Positions 1 through 6,910 of a stretch of DNA of 10,435 nucleotides are shown in pieces. Numbering within the stretch: the first letter of the stretch is position 1; every line of letters starts with the position of its first letter. Below the pieces are notes generated by a model. It was not told the DNA's origin and made no database searches. It saw nothing but the letters and a program-made list of their open reading frames with translations. This stretch comes from Streptosporangiaceae bacterium (GTDB lineage: Bacteria > Actinomycetota > Actinomycetes > Streptosporangiales > Streptosporangiaceae), in the NCBI GenBank assembly GCA_030039095.1, contig JASHQP010000238.1, positions 1-10,435 of the forward strand. The letters are read 5' to 3'. A program made the position numbers and the translations under genes.

Positions 1-706
1 AGCCAAGGCTCGCCGCCGACGCCCATCCCCACACCGGGCCCTCGGCGAGCACCAGCAGCAGGCCGGTGATCCCGAGCCCGAGCGTGAGCGCTCCGGCGAC
101 GTCCAGCCGGGCCTCCCGCGCCGGGCTGGGCGGCAGCACCGCCGCGCCGGCCGCCAGCGCCAGCGCGCTGAGCACGGCGACGAACCAGAACGGCGCACCC
201 AGGCCGAGGTACTCGGCGAGCAGCCCGACCAGCGGGTATCCGATCCCGATCCCGGCCGCGGTGGTGACGCCGATCAGCGCGATCGCCGGCCTCGAACGCC
301 CGGCGGGCAGGTCGTCCCTGGCCACCGCCGTGGCCAGCGGGACCAGGCCCAGACCCGCACCCTGCAGCCCCCGGCCGGCGAGGAACGCGGCAAACCCGAT
401 CGGCAGCGCCGAGAGGACGCAGCCGACCAGCATGAACGCGACGCCGCCCAGCGTGGTCTGGCGGCGCAGCCGGCCGTCGCCGAGGCGGCCCATGACCGGG
501 GTGGCGACCGCGCCGGCGAGCAGCGTGATCGTGAGCGTCCACTGCGAGGCGGCGAGCGACACGTGGTAGGCCCGCTGGACCGTGGGCAGCAGCGGCGTGC
601 CCAGGCTGGCCACCGCGGTGGACTCCACCGCCAGGAACACCAGCACCGCCACCAGCACCGCCGGTGCGGCTCTCCGGCGGCCGGCCACCTGGCTCACGCT
701 CGTCAT
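1..706 (-). CDS. MFS transporter, drug-efflux type (3' end cut by window edge)
   Basis: Major facilitator superfamily secondary transporter of the inner membrane, most like proton-coupled multidrug exporters (DHA families); the substrate cannot be read from sequence. The 235 residues present hold a short basic N-terminus, TM1 (about 16-34), a loop, and then helices to TM6 and the start of a seventh. MFS motif A is clear between TM2 and TM3 (GRLGDGRLRR, residues 73-82), and a glycine-rich motif C-like stretch lies in TM5 (about 152-165). The ATG at 706-704 is chosen because a promoter -10 box ends 7 bases upstream, implying a leaderless mRNA; no Shine-Dalgarno is visible. A GTG three codons earlier (715) would overlap the -10 box. 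The gene diverges from a LysR regulator, the usual arrangement for a regulated exporter. The C-terminal half lies outside the window. Confidence 0.9.
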   Translation of the reverse strand, partial: MTSVSQVAGRRRAAPAVLVAVLVFLAVESTAVASLGTPLLPTVQRAYHVSLAASQWTLTITLLAGAVATPVMGRLGDGRLRRQTTLGGVAFMLVGCVLSALPIGFAAFLAGRGLQGAGLGLVPLATAVARDDLPAGRSRPAIALIGVTTAAGIGIGYPLVGLLAEYLGLGAPFWFVAVLSALALAAGAAVLPPSPAREARLDVAGALTLGLGITGLLLVLAEGPVWGWASAASLG

Positions 707-743
707 GTGAATCACGCTAGGAACACAGGCTTATGCCGTCCAA
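707..743 (-). promoter_or_regulatory. Leaderless sigma-70-type promoter of the MFS gene
   Basis: On the minus strand a TTGGAC -35 box (743-738) and a TAGCGT -10 box (719-714) are separated by 18 bases, and the MFS start codon begins 7 bases after the -10 box. That is the spacing expected when transcription starts at or beside the A of ATG, as is common in actinobacteria. Boxes and spacing are read directly; promoter activity is inferred. Confidence 0.6.
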
Positions 744-765
744 GACTAAGTTTCCATATGCTTAT
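729..765. promoter_or_regulatory. Candidate LysR-type operator in the divergent gap
   Basis: An AT-richer pocket holds an inverted pair CTTA (730-733) and TAAG (747-750) with 13 bases between, plus a direct repeat GCTTAT at 729-734 and 760-765, 31 bases apart (about three helical turns). LysR regulators usually bind interrupted dyads of this size between themselves and a divergent target. The dyad overlaps the -35 box of the MFS promoter (738-743), which would suit repression or ligand-dependent activation. No clear -35/-10 pair was found for the lysR gene itself. The site is inferred from position and symmetry. Confidence 0.4.
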
Positions 766-804
766 TCACTTCAGGAATCAAGAAGCGGCGAGAGTGCCGC
801 GGAC

Positions 805-815
805 AGGAGCGAGGG
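805..815 (+). promoter_or_regulatory. Shine-Dalgarno region that sets the LysR start
   Basis: AGGAG at 805-809 lies 10 bases before the GTG at 820, with a second purine run GAGGG at 811-815. It supports GTG 820 over the upstream in-frame ATG at 733, whose extra 29 residues look non-conserved and would run through the putative operator. Confidence 0.55.
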
Positions 816-819
816 CGCC

Positions 820-1713
820 GTGGACCTGCTGCAACTCCGCTACTTCCAGGCGGTCGCCCGGCACGAGCACGTCAGCCGCGCCGCCGAGGAACTGCGCGTG
901 GCACAGCCCGCGCTCAGCCGGTCGATCGCGCGCCTGGAGGCCGAGCTCGGCGTCGCGCTGTTCGACCGGCGCGGGCGGCGGGTGACGCTGAACCGGTTCG
1001 GCGCCGCGTTCCTGGCGCGGGTCGGTAACGCGCTCAGCGAGCTCGACCAGGCCCGCAGCGAACTGCACGACGCCGCCGGGCTGGCGCACGGCAGCGTGGC
1101 CGTGGCGGCCGAGACGCTCCGCACGATCACCGACCTCACCGCGGGCTTCCTCGCCAGCTACCCGGACGTGAGCTTCCGGCTCTTCCAGTCCTCCGCGCCG
1201 GCCATGTCCGCACGGATCCTGGCCGGGGAGGCCGACCTCTGCTTCGCCTCGCAGCCGATGCGGGCGGGCGCGCTGGAATCGGCCGAGCTGTTCCGCGAGG
1301 AGGTCCTGCTCTGCGTCGCGCCCGGGCACCGCCTCGCCGGACGGGGCCGGGCCGCGATCGGGGACCTGGCCGGCGAGCCGTTCGTGACCACCCGCCCGGG
1401 CTACTGGCAGCGCGCGCTGGCCGACCGGCTGTTCACTGACTCGGGGTACGAACCGCCCGCGATCGCCTGCGAAGGCGACGATCCGTACGCCATCCGCGGG
1501 CTGATCAGCGCCGGGGTCGGGATCGGCCTGCTGCCCAGCATGGGACGCCAGGTCCCGGATCCCCCGGTTGCCTGGCTGCACCTCGACGCGCCCGGATGCG
1601 AGCGCACGCTCAGCGTCGTGTGGCGCCGGGATGCCTACCTGTCGGCGGCGGCACGCGGATTCCGCGACTTCGCGGTCGGGCACTTCCGCCGAGCAGGACC
1701 CGCGCCGCCGTGA
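820..1713 (+). CDS. LysR family transcriptional regulator
   Basis: A 297-residue DNA-binding regulator, normal length for the LysR family, probably controlling the divergent MFS exporter and itself. The N-terminal winged helix-turn-helix (about 1-60) is typical: the LLQLRYFQAVARHEH opening, an AQPALSRSIARLEAELG recognition segment and LFDRRGRRVTLNRFG in the wing. A linker helix follows (about 62-90). From about 93 onward lies the two-lobed effector-binding domain, with the expected LxAGEADLCF segment near the first-lobe end and GLISAGVGIGLLPS in the second lobe. The start at GTG 820 matches where family members begin and has a Shine-Dalgarno. The inducer is unknown. Divergence from a transporter supports local control; this part is inference. 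Confidence 0.92.
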   Translation: MDLLQLRYFQAVARHEHVSRAAEELRVAQPALSRSIARLEAELGVALFDRRGRRVTLNRFGAAFLARVGNALSELDQARSELHDAAGLAHGSVAVAAETLRTITDLTAGFLASYPDVSFRLFQSSAPAMSARILAGEADLCFASQPMRAGALESAELFREEVLLCVAPGHRLAGRGRAAIGDLAGEPFVTTRPGYWQRALADRLFTDSGYEPPAIACEGDDPYAIRGLISAGVGIGLLPSMGRQVPDPPVAWLHLDAPGCERTLSVVWRRDAYLSAAARGFRDFAVGHFRRAGPAPP

Positions 1714-2074
1714 CCAGGGTGGCCGGGTCAGCCCGGGTTCCGAGGAGGACCCGTTCCGGCCCATGGCAGCGCAGCGGAATGTTGTCCGCGGGCTGCGGAA
1801 GTCCGCGATCAATAGGGCATCTGGCTTGTCCCGGGCAAATCCCCGGGCCATCTTGTGGTGGTTTGAAGCTGGTTTAGCGCGCAAGGCCAGCGGAGATATG
1901 GTGAAGATTGTGGGATGCTTCTGGGTCCTCGAGGCATGAAACGTCTTCAAACATGCAGATTGCAGTACCGGCCATTGCCGATCGCGCTCGCTGGCGGGCT
2001 CCTGACCGGATGACTGCGCGCTGAGGGGTCAGCGACGCTGGTGGTAGCGGGCCGAGTCTTTCAGGGGGGTTGCG
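1714..2074. other. Gene-poor spacer between lysR and the kinase
   Basis: No convincing protein is encoded on either strand: the long open frames here are antisense extensions of neighbours with basic, low-complexity translations. The right half (about 1850-1970) is less GC-rich than its surroundings and probably holds the kinase promoter. The best pair seen is TTAGCG (1874-1879) and TATGGT (1897-1902) with a 17-base spacer, but the -35 match is poor and it lies about 170 bases upstream of the kinase. Two GC-rich hairpins are possible, a short one (1723-1736) and a stronger one (1830-1847). Confidence 0.5.
1830..1847 (+). terminator. Possible hairpin terminator after lysR
   Basis: Two CCCGGG hexamers (1830-1835 and 1842-1847) flank a 6-base AT-rich loop and can form a 6-bp all-GC stem. 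No T-run follows, which is common for actinobacterial terminators but leaves the call weak. It lies about 115 bases after the lysR stop. Confidence 0.25.
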
Positions 2075-3298
2075 ATGGTCACGGCCAGGCCGCAACCTGA
2101 GGGATGGCAGGAGAGCGGCCCGCAGCGCGGCCTCGAGCTCACGTGCATGAGCAACCTGCTGTCCACCAGCCAGGAGCGCGTGTACTTCAAGGACAGGCAC
2201 AGCCGGTTCCTGCTGGTCAGCGAAGGCTGGATCGCCGCGTACGCCCCGGGGCGCACCGCTGGCGAACTGGTCGGGAAGACCGACTTCGACGTCTTCAGCG
2301 AACGGCACGCCACCGCCGCATTCGAGGACGAGCAGCAGATCATCCGCACCGGCGAGCCGCTCGTCGGCAAGGTGGAGCTCGAGACCTACAGCCACCGGCC
2401 GGACGCGTGGGTGTCGACCACGAAGATGGCGCTTCGCGACGACGCCGGCGACATTATCGGGACGTTCGGGATCTCGCGTGACGTCACGGCGCAAATCCGG
2501 GCCGAGCAGGCCCTGCTCGACCAGGCTCAGCAGCTGAGCCTGCAGAACGAGCGGCTGCGCGAGCTCGACGGGATGAAGGACGAATTCATCGGCCTGGTCT
2601 CGCACGAGCTCCGAACGCCGCTGACCTCGATCATCGGGTACGTGAAGCTGCTCAGGGACGAGCGCACGAGCGAGGCCAGTGCCGACCAGTACGCCGAGGT
2701 CATTCAGCGGAACTCGCAGCGCCTGCTGCGCCTGGTCGAGGACCTGCTGTTCCTGTCCCAGACGCATTCGGGAACGATGCACGTCGACCTGCGCGACGCG
2801 GACCTCGCCGAGATCGCCCGGGGCGCGGTCGAGGAGATGCGCCCGGAGGCCGATCGCAAGCACATCGCCCTGGCCTTCTCGCCCGCCTCCGCACCCCGGC
2901 TGCCCGTCGACGTGACGCGCGTCGCCCAGTTGCTCGGCAACCTGATCTCCAATGCCGTGAAGTTCACCCCGGACGGCGGGAAGGTCGAGGTCAAGATCGG
3001 TGCCGACGGAGGCAGGGCCGTCCTCGAGGTCTCCGACACCGGCGTCGGCATCCCTGCCGCGGACCGGGACCGGATCTTCGACAGGTTCTTCCGGTCGGCG
3101 ATAGCGACCCAGCAGGTGATTCCCGGCACCGGCCTGGGCCTGACCATCGCCAAGAACATCGCGGCCGCACACCACGGCGCGATCGCGGTCGACAGCGAAG
3201 AGGGCCGCGGCAGCACGTTCCGGATCTGGCTGCCGCTCGAGCAGGTGCCCGTCGCCGACCCCAACGACCTCGCCGCCGGCCGGGCACGCAGAGCCTGA
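2075..3298 (+). CDS. Soluble PAS-domain sensor histidine kinase, orphan
   Basis: A 407-residue cytoplasmic two-component sensor kinase that should autophosphorylate on histidine and pass phosphate to a response regulator. No membrane segment or signal peptide is visible. Order: variable N-terminus (1-33); PAS fold (about 34-138), which begins at VYFKDRHSRFLLVS and ends at GTFGISRDVT; a coiled-coil linker (139-170); HisKA with the H-box SHELRTPL and phospho-acceptor His177; HATPase_c with N-box asparagines 289 and 293, G1 DTGVGIP (321-327), F-box FDRFFR (335-340) and G2 GTGLGL (351-356). All catalytic motifs are intact. The ATG at 2075 follows AGGGGGG (2063-2069) by 5 bases; an internal ATG at 2147 is an alternative that would keep the PAS domain. 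No response regulator is adjacent. The PAS ligand is unknown. The next gene, a coiled-coil protein, lies 51 bases downstream on the same strand. Confidence 0.93.
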   Translation: MVTARPQPEGWQESGPQRGLELTCMSNLLSTSQERVYFKDRHSRFLLVSEGWIAAYAPGRTAGELVGKTDFDVFSERHATAAFEDEQQIIRTGEPLVGKVELETYSHRPDAWVSTTKMALRDDAGDIIGTFGISRDVTAQIRAEQALLDQAQQLSLQNERLRELDGMKDEFIGLVSHELRTPLTSIIGYVKLLRDERTSEASADQYAEVIQRNSQRLLRLVEDLLFLSQTHSGTMHVDLRDADLAEIARGAVEEMRPEADRKHIALAFSPASAPRLPVDVTRVAQLLGNLISNAVKFTPDGGKVEVKIGADGGRAVLEVSDTGVGIPAADRDRIFDRFFRSAIATQQVIPGTGLGLTIAKNIAAAHHGAIAVDSEEGRGSTFRIWLPLEQVPVADPNDLAAGRARRA

Positions 3299-3337
3299 CG
3301 GCGGCGATTGCGGGCGAAGACTGACGGACCGGAAGGC

Positions 3338-3350
3338 TACGCTGTTCACA
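3338..3350 (+). promoter_or_regulatory. Leaderless -10 box before the coiled-coil gene
   Basis: TACGCT (3338-3343) matches the actinobacterial TANNNT -10 pattern and ends 6 bases before the ATG at 3350, so the transcript likely starts on the start codon. There is no strong -35 (GAAGAC at 3316-3321 is the best-placed hexamer, with a 16-base spacer). The box lies in the short gap after the kinase, so the downstream gene may be transcribed on its own as well as by read-through. Confidence 0.5.
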
Positions 3351-3640
3351 TGGCCGCCGACTATGCCGCCCTTGAAGCCCGCGTCGCGGACCTCGAGCAG
3401 CAGATACGGCACATCCTGCCCGTCAAGATCGATGCCATGAACTTCGGGATCAGCGTCCTGCACCAGGACGCGCGCGCCCTCCGCGAGGAGACCGAGGCCA
3501 GGTTCGGTCAGGTGGAGACCAGGCTCGACGGCGTGGAAACCAGGCTCGGGGGCGTGGAAACCAGGCTCGACGGCGTGGACAGCCGCCTCGACGCGCACGG
3601 GGAGATGCTGCAGGAAATCCTGCGGCGCCTGCCCGGCTGA
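3350..3640 (+). CDS. Small heptad-repeat coiled-coil protein
   Basis: A 96-residue acidic protein of unknown function. Most of it is predicted by eye to be alpha-helical coiled coil: an N-terminal segment with spaced leucines and valines (LEARVADLEQQIRHIL), a middle segment, then four near-identical 7-residue units of the form VETRLDG (about residues 55-82), and a final helix ending LQEILRRLPG. Such heptads favour homo-oligomer rods or a tether to another coiled coil. No enzyme motif, signal peptide or membrane segment is seen. The ATG at 3350 is preferred because of the leaderless -10 box; a TTG at 3308 would add 14 residues without support. It follows the PAS kinase, which has its own coiled-coil linker, so a partnership is conceivable but unproven. 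Confidence 0.75.
   Translation: MAADYAALEARVADLEQQIRHILPVKIDAMNFGISVLHQDARALREETEARFGQVETRLDGVETRLGGVETRLDGVDSRLDAHGEMLQEILRRLPG
3512..3595 (+). repeat. Four 21-bp tandem repeats inside the coiled-coil gene
   Basis: Units start at 3512, 3533, 3554 and 3575, each beginning GTGGA and carrying a CTCG core. Each encodes one 7-residue heptad (VETRLDG, VETRLGG, VETRLDG, VDSRLDA). The first three are nearly identical in DNA and the fourth has diverged, which suggests expansion by slippage in whole heptads. Confidence 0.85.
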
Positions 3641-3677
3641 CCCTCTGGCACTGGACCTCGGCTACGGGGTCGACCGG
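3633..3677. terminator. Possible shared terminator between convergent genes
   Basis: Two 11-base arms (3633-3643 and 3667-3677) are complementary at 9 of 11 positions and flank a 23-base loop. They span the stop codons of the coiled-coil gene (ends 3640) and the convergent ATPase gene (ends 3662), where a bidirectional terminator would be expected. The long loop, two central mismatches and missing T-run keep confidence low. Confidence 0.25.
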
Positions 3678-6103
3678 CGGCGCGTGATCTCCCAGAAGAC
3701 GGCGAGCGCGACGATTCCCGCCGCGCCGATGAGCAGCGTCTGCCAGAGGTGGCTGCTCGGCAGCGCCAGCGCGTAGAAGCGGCGCACCGCGGGGATGGGG
3801 AACAGCGCGATGAACCCGGCAGCCATGGCGCCGACCAGCAGGAGCCTGCGCCAGGTCAGCGGCATCGCCAGCAGCACGAGCACGCCGAGGCTGAGCATGA
3901 GCGTGACCAGGGTCGCCGCGGTGCGCTGCTGCACCAGCGGCAGGCCCGCCGACCGGGCGAGGACATACGCCGCGAGCGCCGCCGCCGCGACCAGGCAGCC
4001 GGCCGGGATGGCGAAGCGCAGCACCCGGCCGACGAAGCCGGGCACGTAGCGCCGGCGGTTCGGCGCGAGCGCCAGGAAGAACGACGGGATCCCGATCGCC
4101 AGGCTGTCGACGATCGTGAGGTGCCGGGGCAGGAACGGGTACGGCAGCAGCGCGACGCCGACGGCGACCGCGAGCAGGGTGGCCCACACGGTCTTGGTTA
4201 CGAACAGGTTGGCCACCCGCTCGATGTTGGCCGTCACCCGCCTGCCCTCGGCGACGACGCCCGGAAGCGCGGCGAATCTGCCGTCGAGCAGAACGAGTTC
4301 GGCGACCGCCTTGGTCGCCGCCGCGCCGCCGCCCATCGCGATGCCGAGGTCGGCCAGCTTGAGCGCCAGCACGTCGTTGACGCCGTCGCCGGTCATCGCG
4401 ACCGTGTGCCCGCGCGCCTGCAGCGCCGTGACCATCGCCTGCTTCTGGTGCGGGGTGACCCGGCCGAACACCGAGTGCTCCTCCAGCAGCCGGCCGAGCT
4501 CGCCGGGGTCCTCCGACAGGTGCCGGGCGTCGACCGGATCCCCGGCGGCGGGCAGGCCAGCAGCCTTCGCGACCGCGCTGACCGTGAGCGGGCTGTCCCC
4601 GGAGATCACCTTCATCGCCACGCCCTGGGCGGCGAAGAACCCGATCGCGTCGCTGGCGTCAGGCCGCAGCCGCTCGGCCAGCACGGCGAACGCCACTGGC
4701 CGGAGTTCCTCGGGCAGAGACTCACCCTCGAGCGGCCTGCTGGTGCGCGCGAGCACGAGCACGCGCCGGCCGCTTGCCGCGAGGTCCGCGGCCTGGGACA
4801 GCAGCGCGCGATCGCCGGGCAGCACCATCTCCGGCGCACCAAGGACCCACGTGCCGTGGCCGGTGAAGCTCGCGGCGCTCCACTTGCGGGCCGCCGAGAA
4901 CGGAACCGCGTCCTGGCGCGTCCACCCGTCCGGGGGCGGGAATTCCTGCCCGATCGCCGCGAGCGTCGCGTTCCGGTTCTCGTCGTTGGCCAGTGCCCCG
5001 AGCGCCGCTTCGGCCGGTGCCTGGTCGTCGAGGGAGGTCAGGCCGTCGAACGCGATCGTGCCGTCGGTGAGGGTGCCGGTCTTGTCCAGGCAGACCACGT
5101 CGACCCTGGCGAGGCCCTCGACCGCGGGAAGCTGCTGCACCAGCACCCGGCGACGGGCGAGGGTGACCGCGGCCACGCCGAACGCGACACTGGTCAGCAG
5201 CACCAGGCCCTGCGGAACCATGCCGACCAGCGCGGCGACCGTGCCGGTGATCGCCTGCCGCGTGCTCTGCCTGGCGTGCAGCTGGCTGACCATCATCAGC
5301 ACCGCCACCGGCACGATCGCCCAGGTGACATACCTCAGGATGCGGTTGATGCCGTCGATGAGCTCCGAGCGCACCACCGTGAAGCGCCGTGCCTCGGCGG
5401 CGAGCTTGCGCGCGTACGCCTCGGTGCCCACCGCCGTGGCCTGGTAGCCGCCCGACCCGGCCGCCACGAAGCTGCCGGACAGCAGCCGGTCACCGGCCTG
5501 CTTGGCCACCGGATCCTGCTCGCCGGTCAGCAGGGACTCGTCGGCCTGCAGGCTCTCGCTCTCGCGCACCATGCCGTCGGCGACGAGCTGGTCGCCGGCC
5601 CGCAGGTCGATGAGGTCGCCGACCACGAGGCCGGCGATGTCGATGTCCTGCGTCGAGCCGTCCCTGATCACGCGGACCCGCGGCGCGCTGAGCACCGCGA
5701 GCCGGTCCAGCGTCCGCTTGGCGCGCAGTTCCTGGGCGATGCCGATCACCGCGTTGCTGACCAGCACGATGCCGAACAGGCCGTCCTGCGGCTGGCCCAC
5801 CGCAAGGATCACCGCCAGCAGGATGCCGAGGATCAGGTTGAACCTGGTGAAGATGTTCGCGCGGAGGATCTCGGCCACCGAGCGGCTGGTCCGGTCCGGC
5901 CCCGCGCTGCCGAGCCCGCGCGAGCGCCGCTCGGCAACTTCGGCGCTGGAAAGGCCTGCGGGCGGCGTCCGCGCCGCCGGCGCGGCCAGCATCGGCGGTC
6001 CCGCAGCGCCCCCATCTGCCATGCCTTGCGGCGTACCCGAGCCAGCCCGCCCGGAAGCGTCAGCCCGCTGAGCTCGCGGGTCTCCTGCCGCCCTGGCGGT
6101 CAC
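3662..6103 (-). CDS. CtpE-like P-type cation-transporting ATPase
   Basis: An 813-residue inner-membrane pump that moves a cation using an aspartyl-phosphate intermediate. It resembles mycobacterial CtpE, a Ca2+-uptake ATPase, in the RANIFTRFN segment at TM1, the actuator region and the LPAVEGLARVDVV lead-in. Order: variable N-terminus (1-48); TM1-2 (about 83-124); actuator domain with LLTGEQ (191-196); TM3-4 (about 256-312) with PQGL at 297-300; phosphorylation motif DKTGTLT with Asp340; nucleotide-binding KWSAASF (407-413); hinge TGDGVND (571-577); TM5-10 (about 630-806). All catalytic motifs are present. Oddity: the TM4 glutamate that binds Ca2+ in PEGL pumps is Gln298 here, so Ca2+ specificity should not be assumed. 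The start is uncertain: GTG 6103 gives the longest frame but lacks a Shine-Dalgarno; ATG 6022 or ATG 5992 would be closer to CtpE's N-terminus. The TPR remnant lies 43 bases upstream on the same strand; the coiled-coil gene converges from the left. Confidence 0.92.
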   Translation of the reverse strand: MTARAAGDPRAQRADASGRAGSGTPQGMADGGAAGPPMLAAPAARTPPAGLSSAEVAERRSRGLGSAGPDRTSRSVAEILRANIFTRFNLILGILLAVILAVGQPQDGLFGIVLVSNAVIGIAQELRAKRTLDRLAVLSAPRVRVIRDGSTQDIDIAGLVVGDLIDLRAGDQLVADGMVRESESLQADESLLTGEQDPVAKQAGDRLLSGSFVAAGSGGYQATAVGTEAYARKLAAEARRFTVVRSELIDGINRILRYVTWAIVPVAVLMMVSQLHARQSTRQAITGTVAALVGMVPQGLVLLTSVAFGVAAVTLARRRVLVQQLPAVEGLARVDVVCLDKTGTLTDGTIAFDGLTSLDDQAPAEAALGALANDENRNATLAAIGQEFPPPDGWTRQDAVPFSAARKWSAASFTGHGTWVLGAPEMVLPGDRALLSQAADLAASGRRVLVLARTSRPLEGESLPEELRPVAFAVLAERLRPDASDAIGFFAAQGVAMKVISGDSPLTVSAVAKAAGLPAAGDPVDARHLSEDPGELGRLLEEHSVFGRVTPHQKQAMVTALQARGHTVAMTGDGVNDVLALKLADLGIAMGGGAAATKAVAELVLLDGRFAALPGVVAEGRRVTANIERVANLFVTKTVWATLLAVAVGVALLPYPFLPRHLTIVDSLAIGIPSFFLALAPNRRRYVPGFVGRVLRFAIPAGCLVAAAALAAYVLARSAGLPLVQQRTAATLVTLMLSLGVLVLLAMPLTWRRLLLVGAMAAGFIALFPIPAVRRFYALALPSSHLWQTLLIGAAGIVALAVFWEITRRRSTP

Positions 6104-6146
6104 GGTTCTGTGGGGCTCGTCACGGGGACGGCCAACGCGCCGCCGG

Positions 6147-6812
6147 CTATCCCCGATCGGCGGGCTCGTTTGCGCGTTCCGTCCAGTTGGCGAGGTTGCT
6201 CCGGGTGGTCAGGGTATTCGGGTGATTCGGCCCGAGGATCCGCTCGCGTACCGGGAGCAGGCTCGCGTACAGATCCCGGGCGACCGCCGCCTCTCCCGCC
6301 GCCTGCCCCGTCCAGTGGGCGAGGCTGGCGAGAGCGGTCAGAGCATCCGGGTGCTCGGGGCCATAGACCGGATCCTGTCCGTAGCCGTCCACGATCTGCC
6401 GGAACAAGTCCCGAGCCGTTGCGTATGACCCGCTGTCGCCGAGAAATCGGGCCATCCGCCGCAGTTCGACGCTGGTCGGCGCCAGGATCGCCAGGGCGTG
6501 CGGCAGCAGCGCGGCGAACGTCGGCCACGCTTCGGGCAATGTCGTGTCGTCCGGGATCGCCGAGCCGATGATCACTGCGGCGGCCCGCTGCCACGCGGCG
6601 GCAACTTCGGGCGTGGCCTGGTCCACGGTGATGGCCTGGACCAGCCGGTGCACCAATACCTTGCCATTGCCGACGGAGGTGATCAGCGAGTAGCGGCGCA
6701 GCGCGCTGATCGCGTCCCCCGCCGCGAGCCGGTCGCCGAGCAGCGGCCCGAGCACGGCCGCCACCTCAGGATCGATCCGGTGCTCGAGATCGGGGTCGCG
6801 GAGCAGCAACAT
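6147..6812 (-). CDS. Truncated C-terminal remnant of an NB-ARC/TPR (STAND) protein
   Basis: An open 221-residue frame matching only the end of the large actinobacterial NB-ARC/TPR proteins, STAND ATPases often proposed to act in signalling or conflict. Seen here: the family segment DPEVAAVLGPLLGD (14-27); the winged-helix tail with ALRRYSLITS and VLVHRLVQAIT (37-62); a helical linker; then about two TPR units of the characteristic HPDALTALASLAHWTG / HPNTLTTRSNLANWTE type. The TPR-coding DNA repeats with a 129-base period (compare 6181 and 6310 onward). The P-loop NTPase and any effector domain are absent. Family similarity extends upstream only to about 6825 (PVPVMLLL); beyond that the frame translates repetitive spacer. 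ATG 6812 is the first plausible start (GTG 6821 in frame), with no Shine-Dalgarno. Because the frame is undamaged it could be expressed, but it is most likely a decayed 5'-deleted gene. Stop is 43 bases before the ATPase start. Confidence 0.65.
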   Translation of the reverse strand: MLLLRDPDLEHRIDPEVAAVLGPLLGDRLAAGDAISALRRYSLITSVGNGKVLVHRLVQAITVDQATPEVAAAWQRAAAVIIGSAIPDDTTLPEAWPTFAALLPHALAILAPTSVELRRMARFLGDSGSYATARDLFRQIVDGYGQDPVYGPEHPDALTALASLAHWTGQAAGEAAVARDLYASLLPVRERILGPNHPNTLTTRSNLANWTERANEPADRG

Positions 6813-6910
6813 GACCGGCACCGGGCCCGAGCCCAGACAACGGCGCTTGTGCCTGGCAGCAGGGGAAGGCGGGGCGCCGCGGATGGCGGGCGGCAGGGAA
6901 GGCGCGGCCA

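Noticed and set aside
1898..1939. A 13-codon peptide (MVKIVGCFWVLEA) with GGAG just upstream, considered as a leader peptide
   Set aside because: The GGAG is only two bases from the ATG, there is no attenuator-like hairpin pair after it, and it lies over 130 bases from the kinase start.
778..1950. A 390-codon open frame on the minus strand opposite lysR
   Set aside because: It is antisense to a clear LysR gene, its translation is Arg/Gly/Pro-rich without any domain, and long antisense frames are expected at this GC content.
1953..2024. A 23-residue small frame upstream of the kinase
   Set aside because: No Shine-Dalgarno or leaderless promoter, and no amino-acid pattern suggesting a real peptide.
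1874..3598. A 574-codon minus-strand frame opposite the kinase and coiled-coil gene
   Set aside because: It mirrors the codon structure of the sense genes, including repeats from the coiled-coil heptads, and has no recognisable domain.
3749..6571. A 940-codon open frame on the plus strand opposite the P-type ATPase
   Set aside because: Its product is an Arg/His/Gln/Asp-rich low-complexity string lying antisense to a complete, motif-bearing ATPase; it is a GC-bias shadow.
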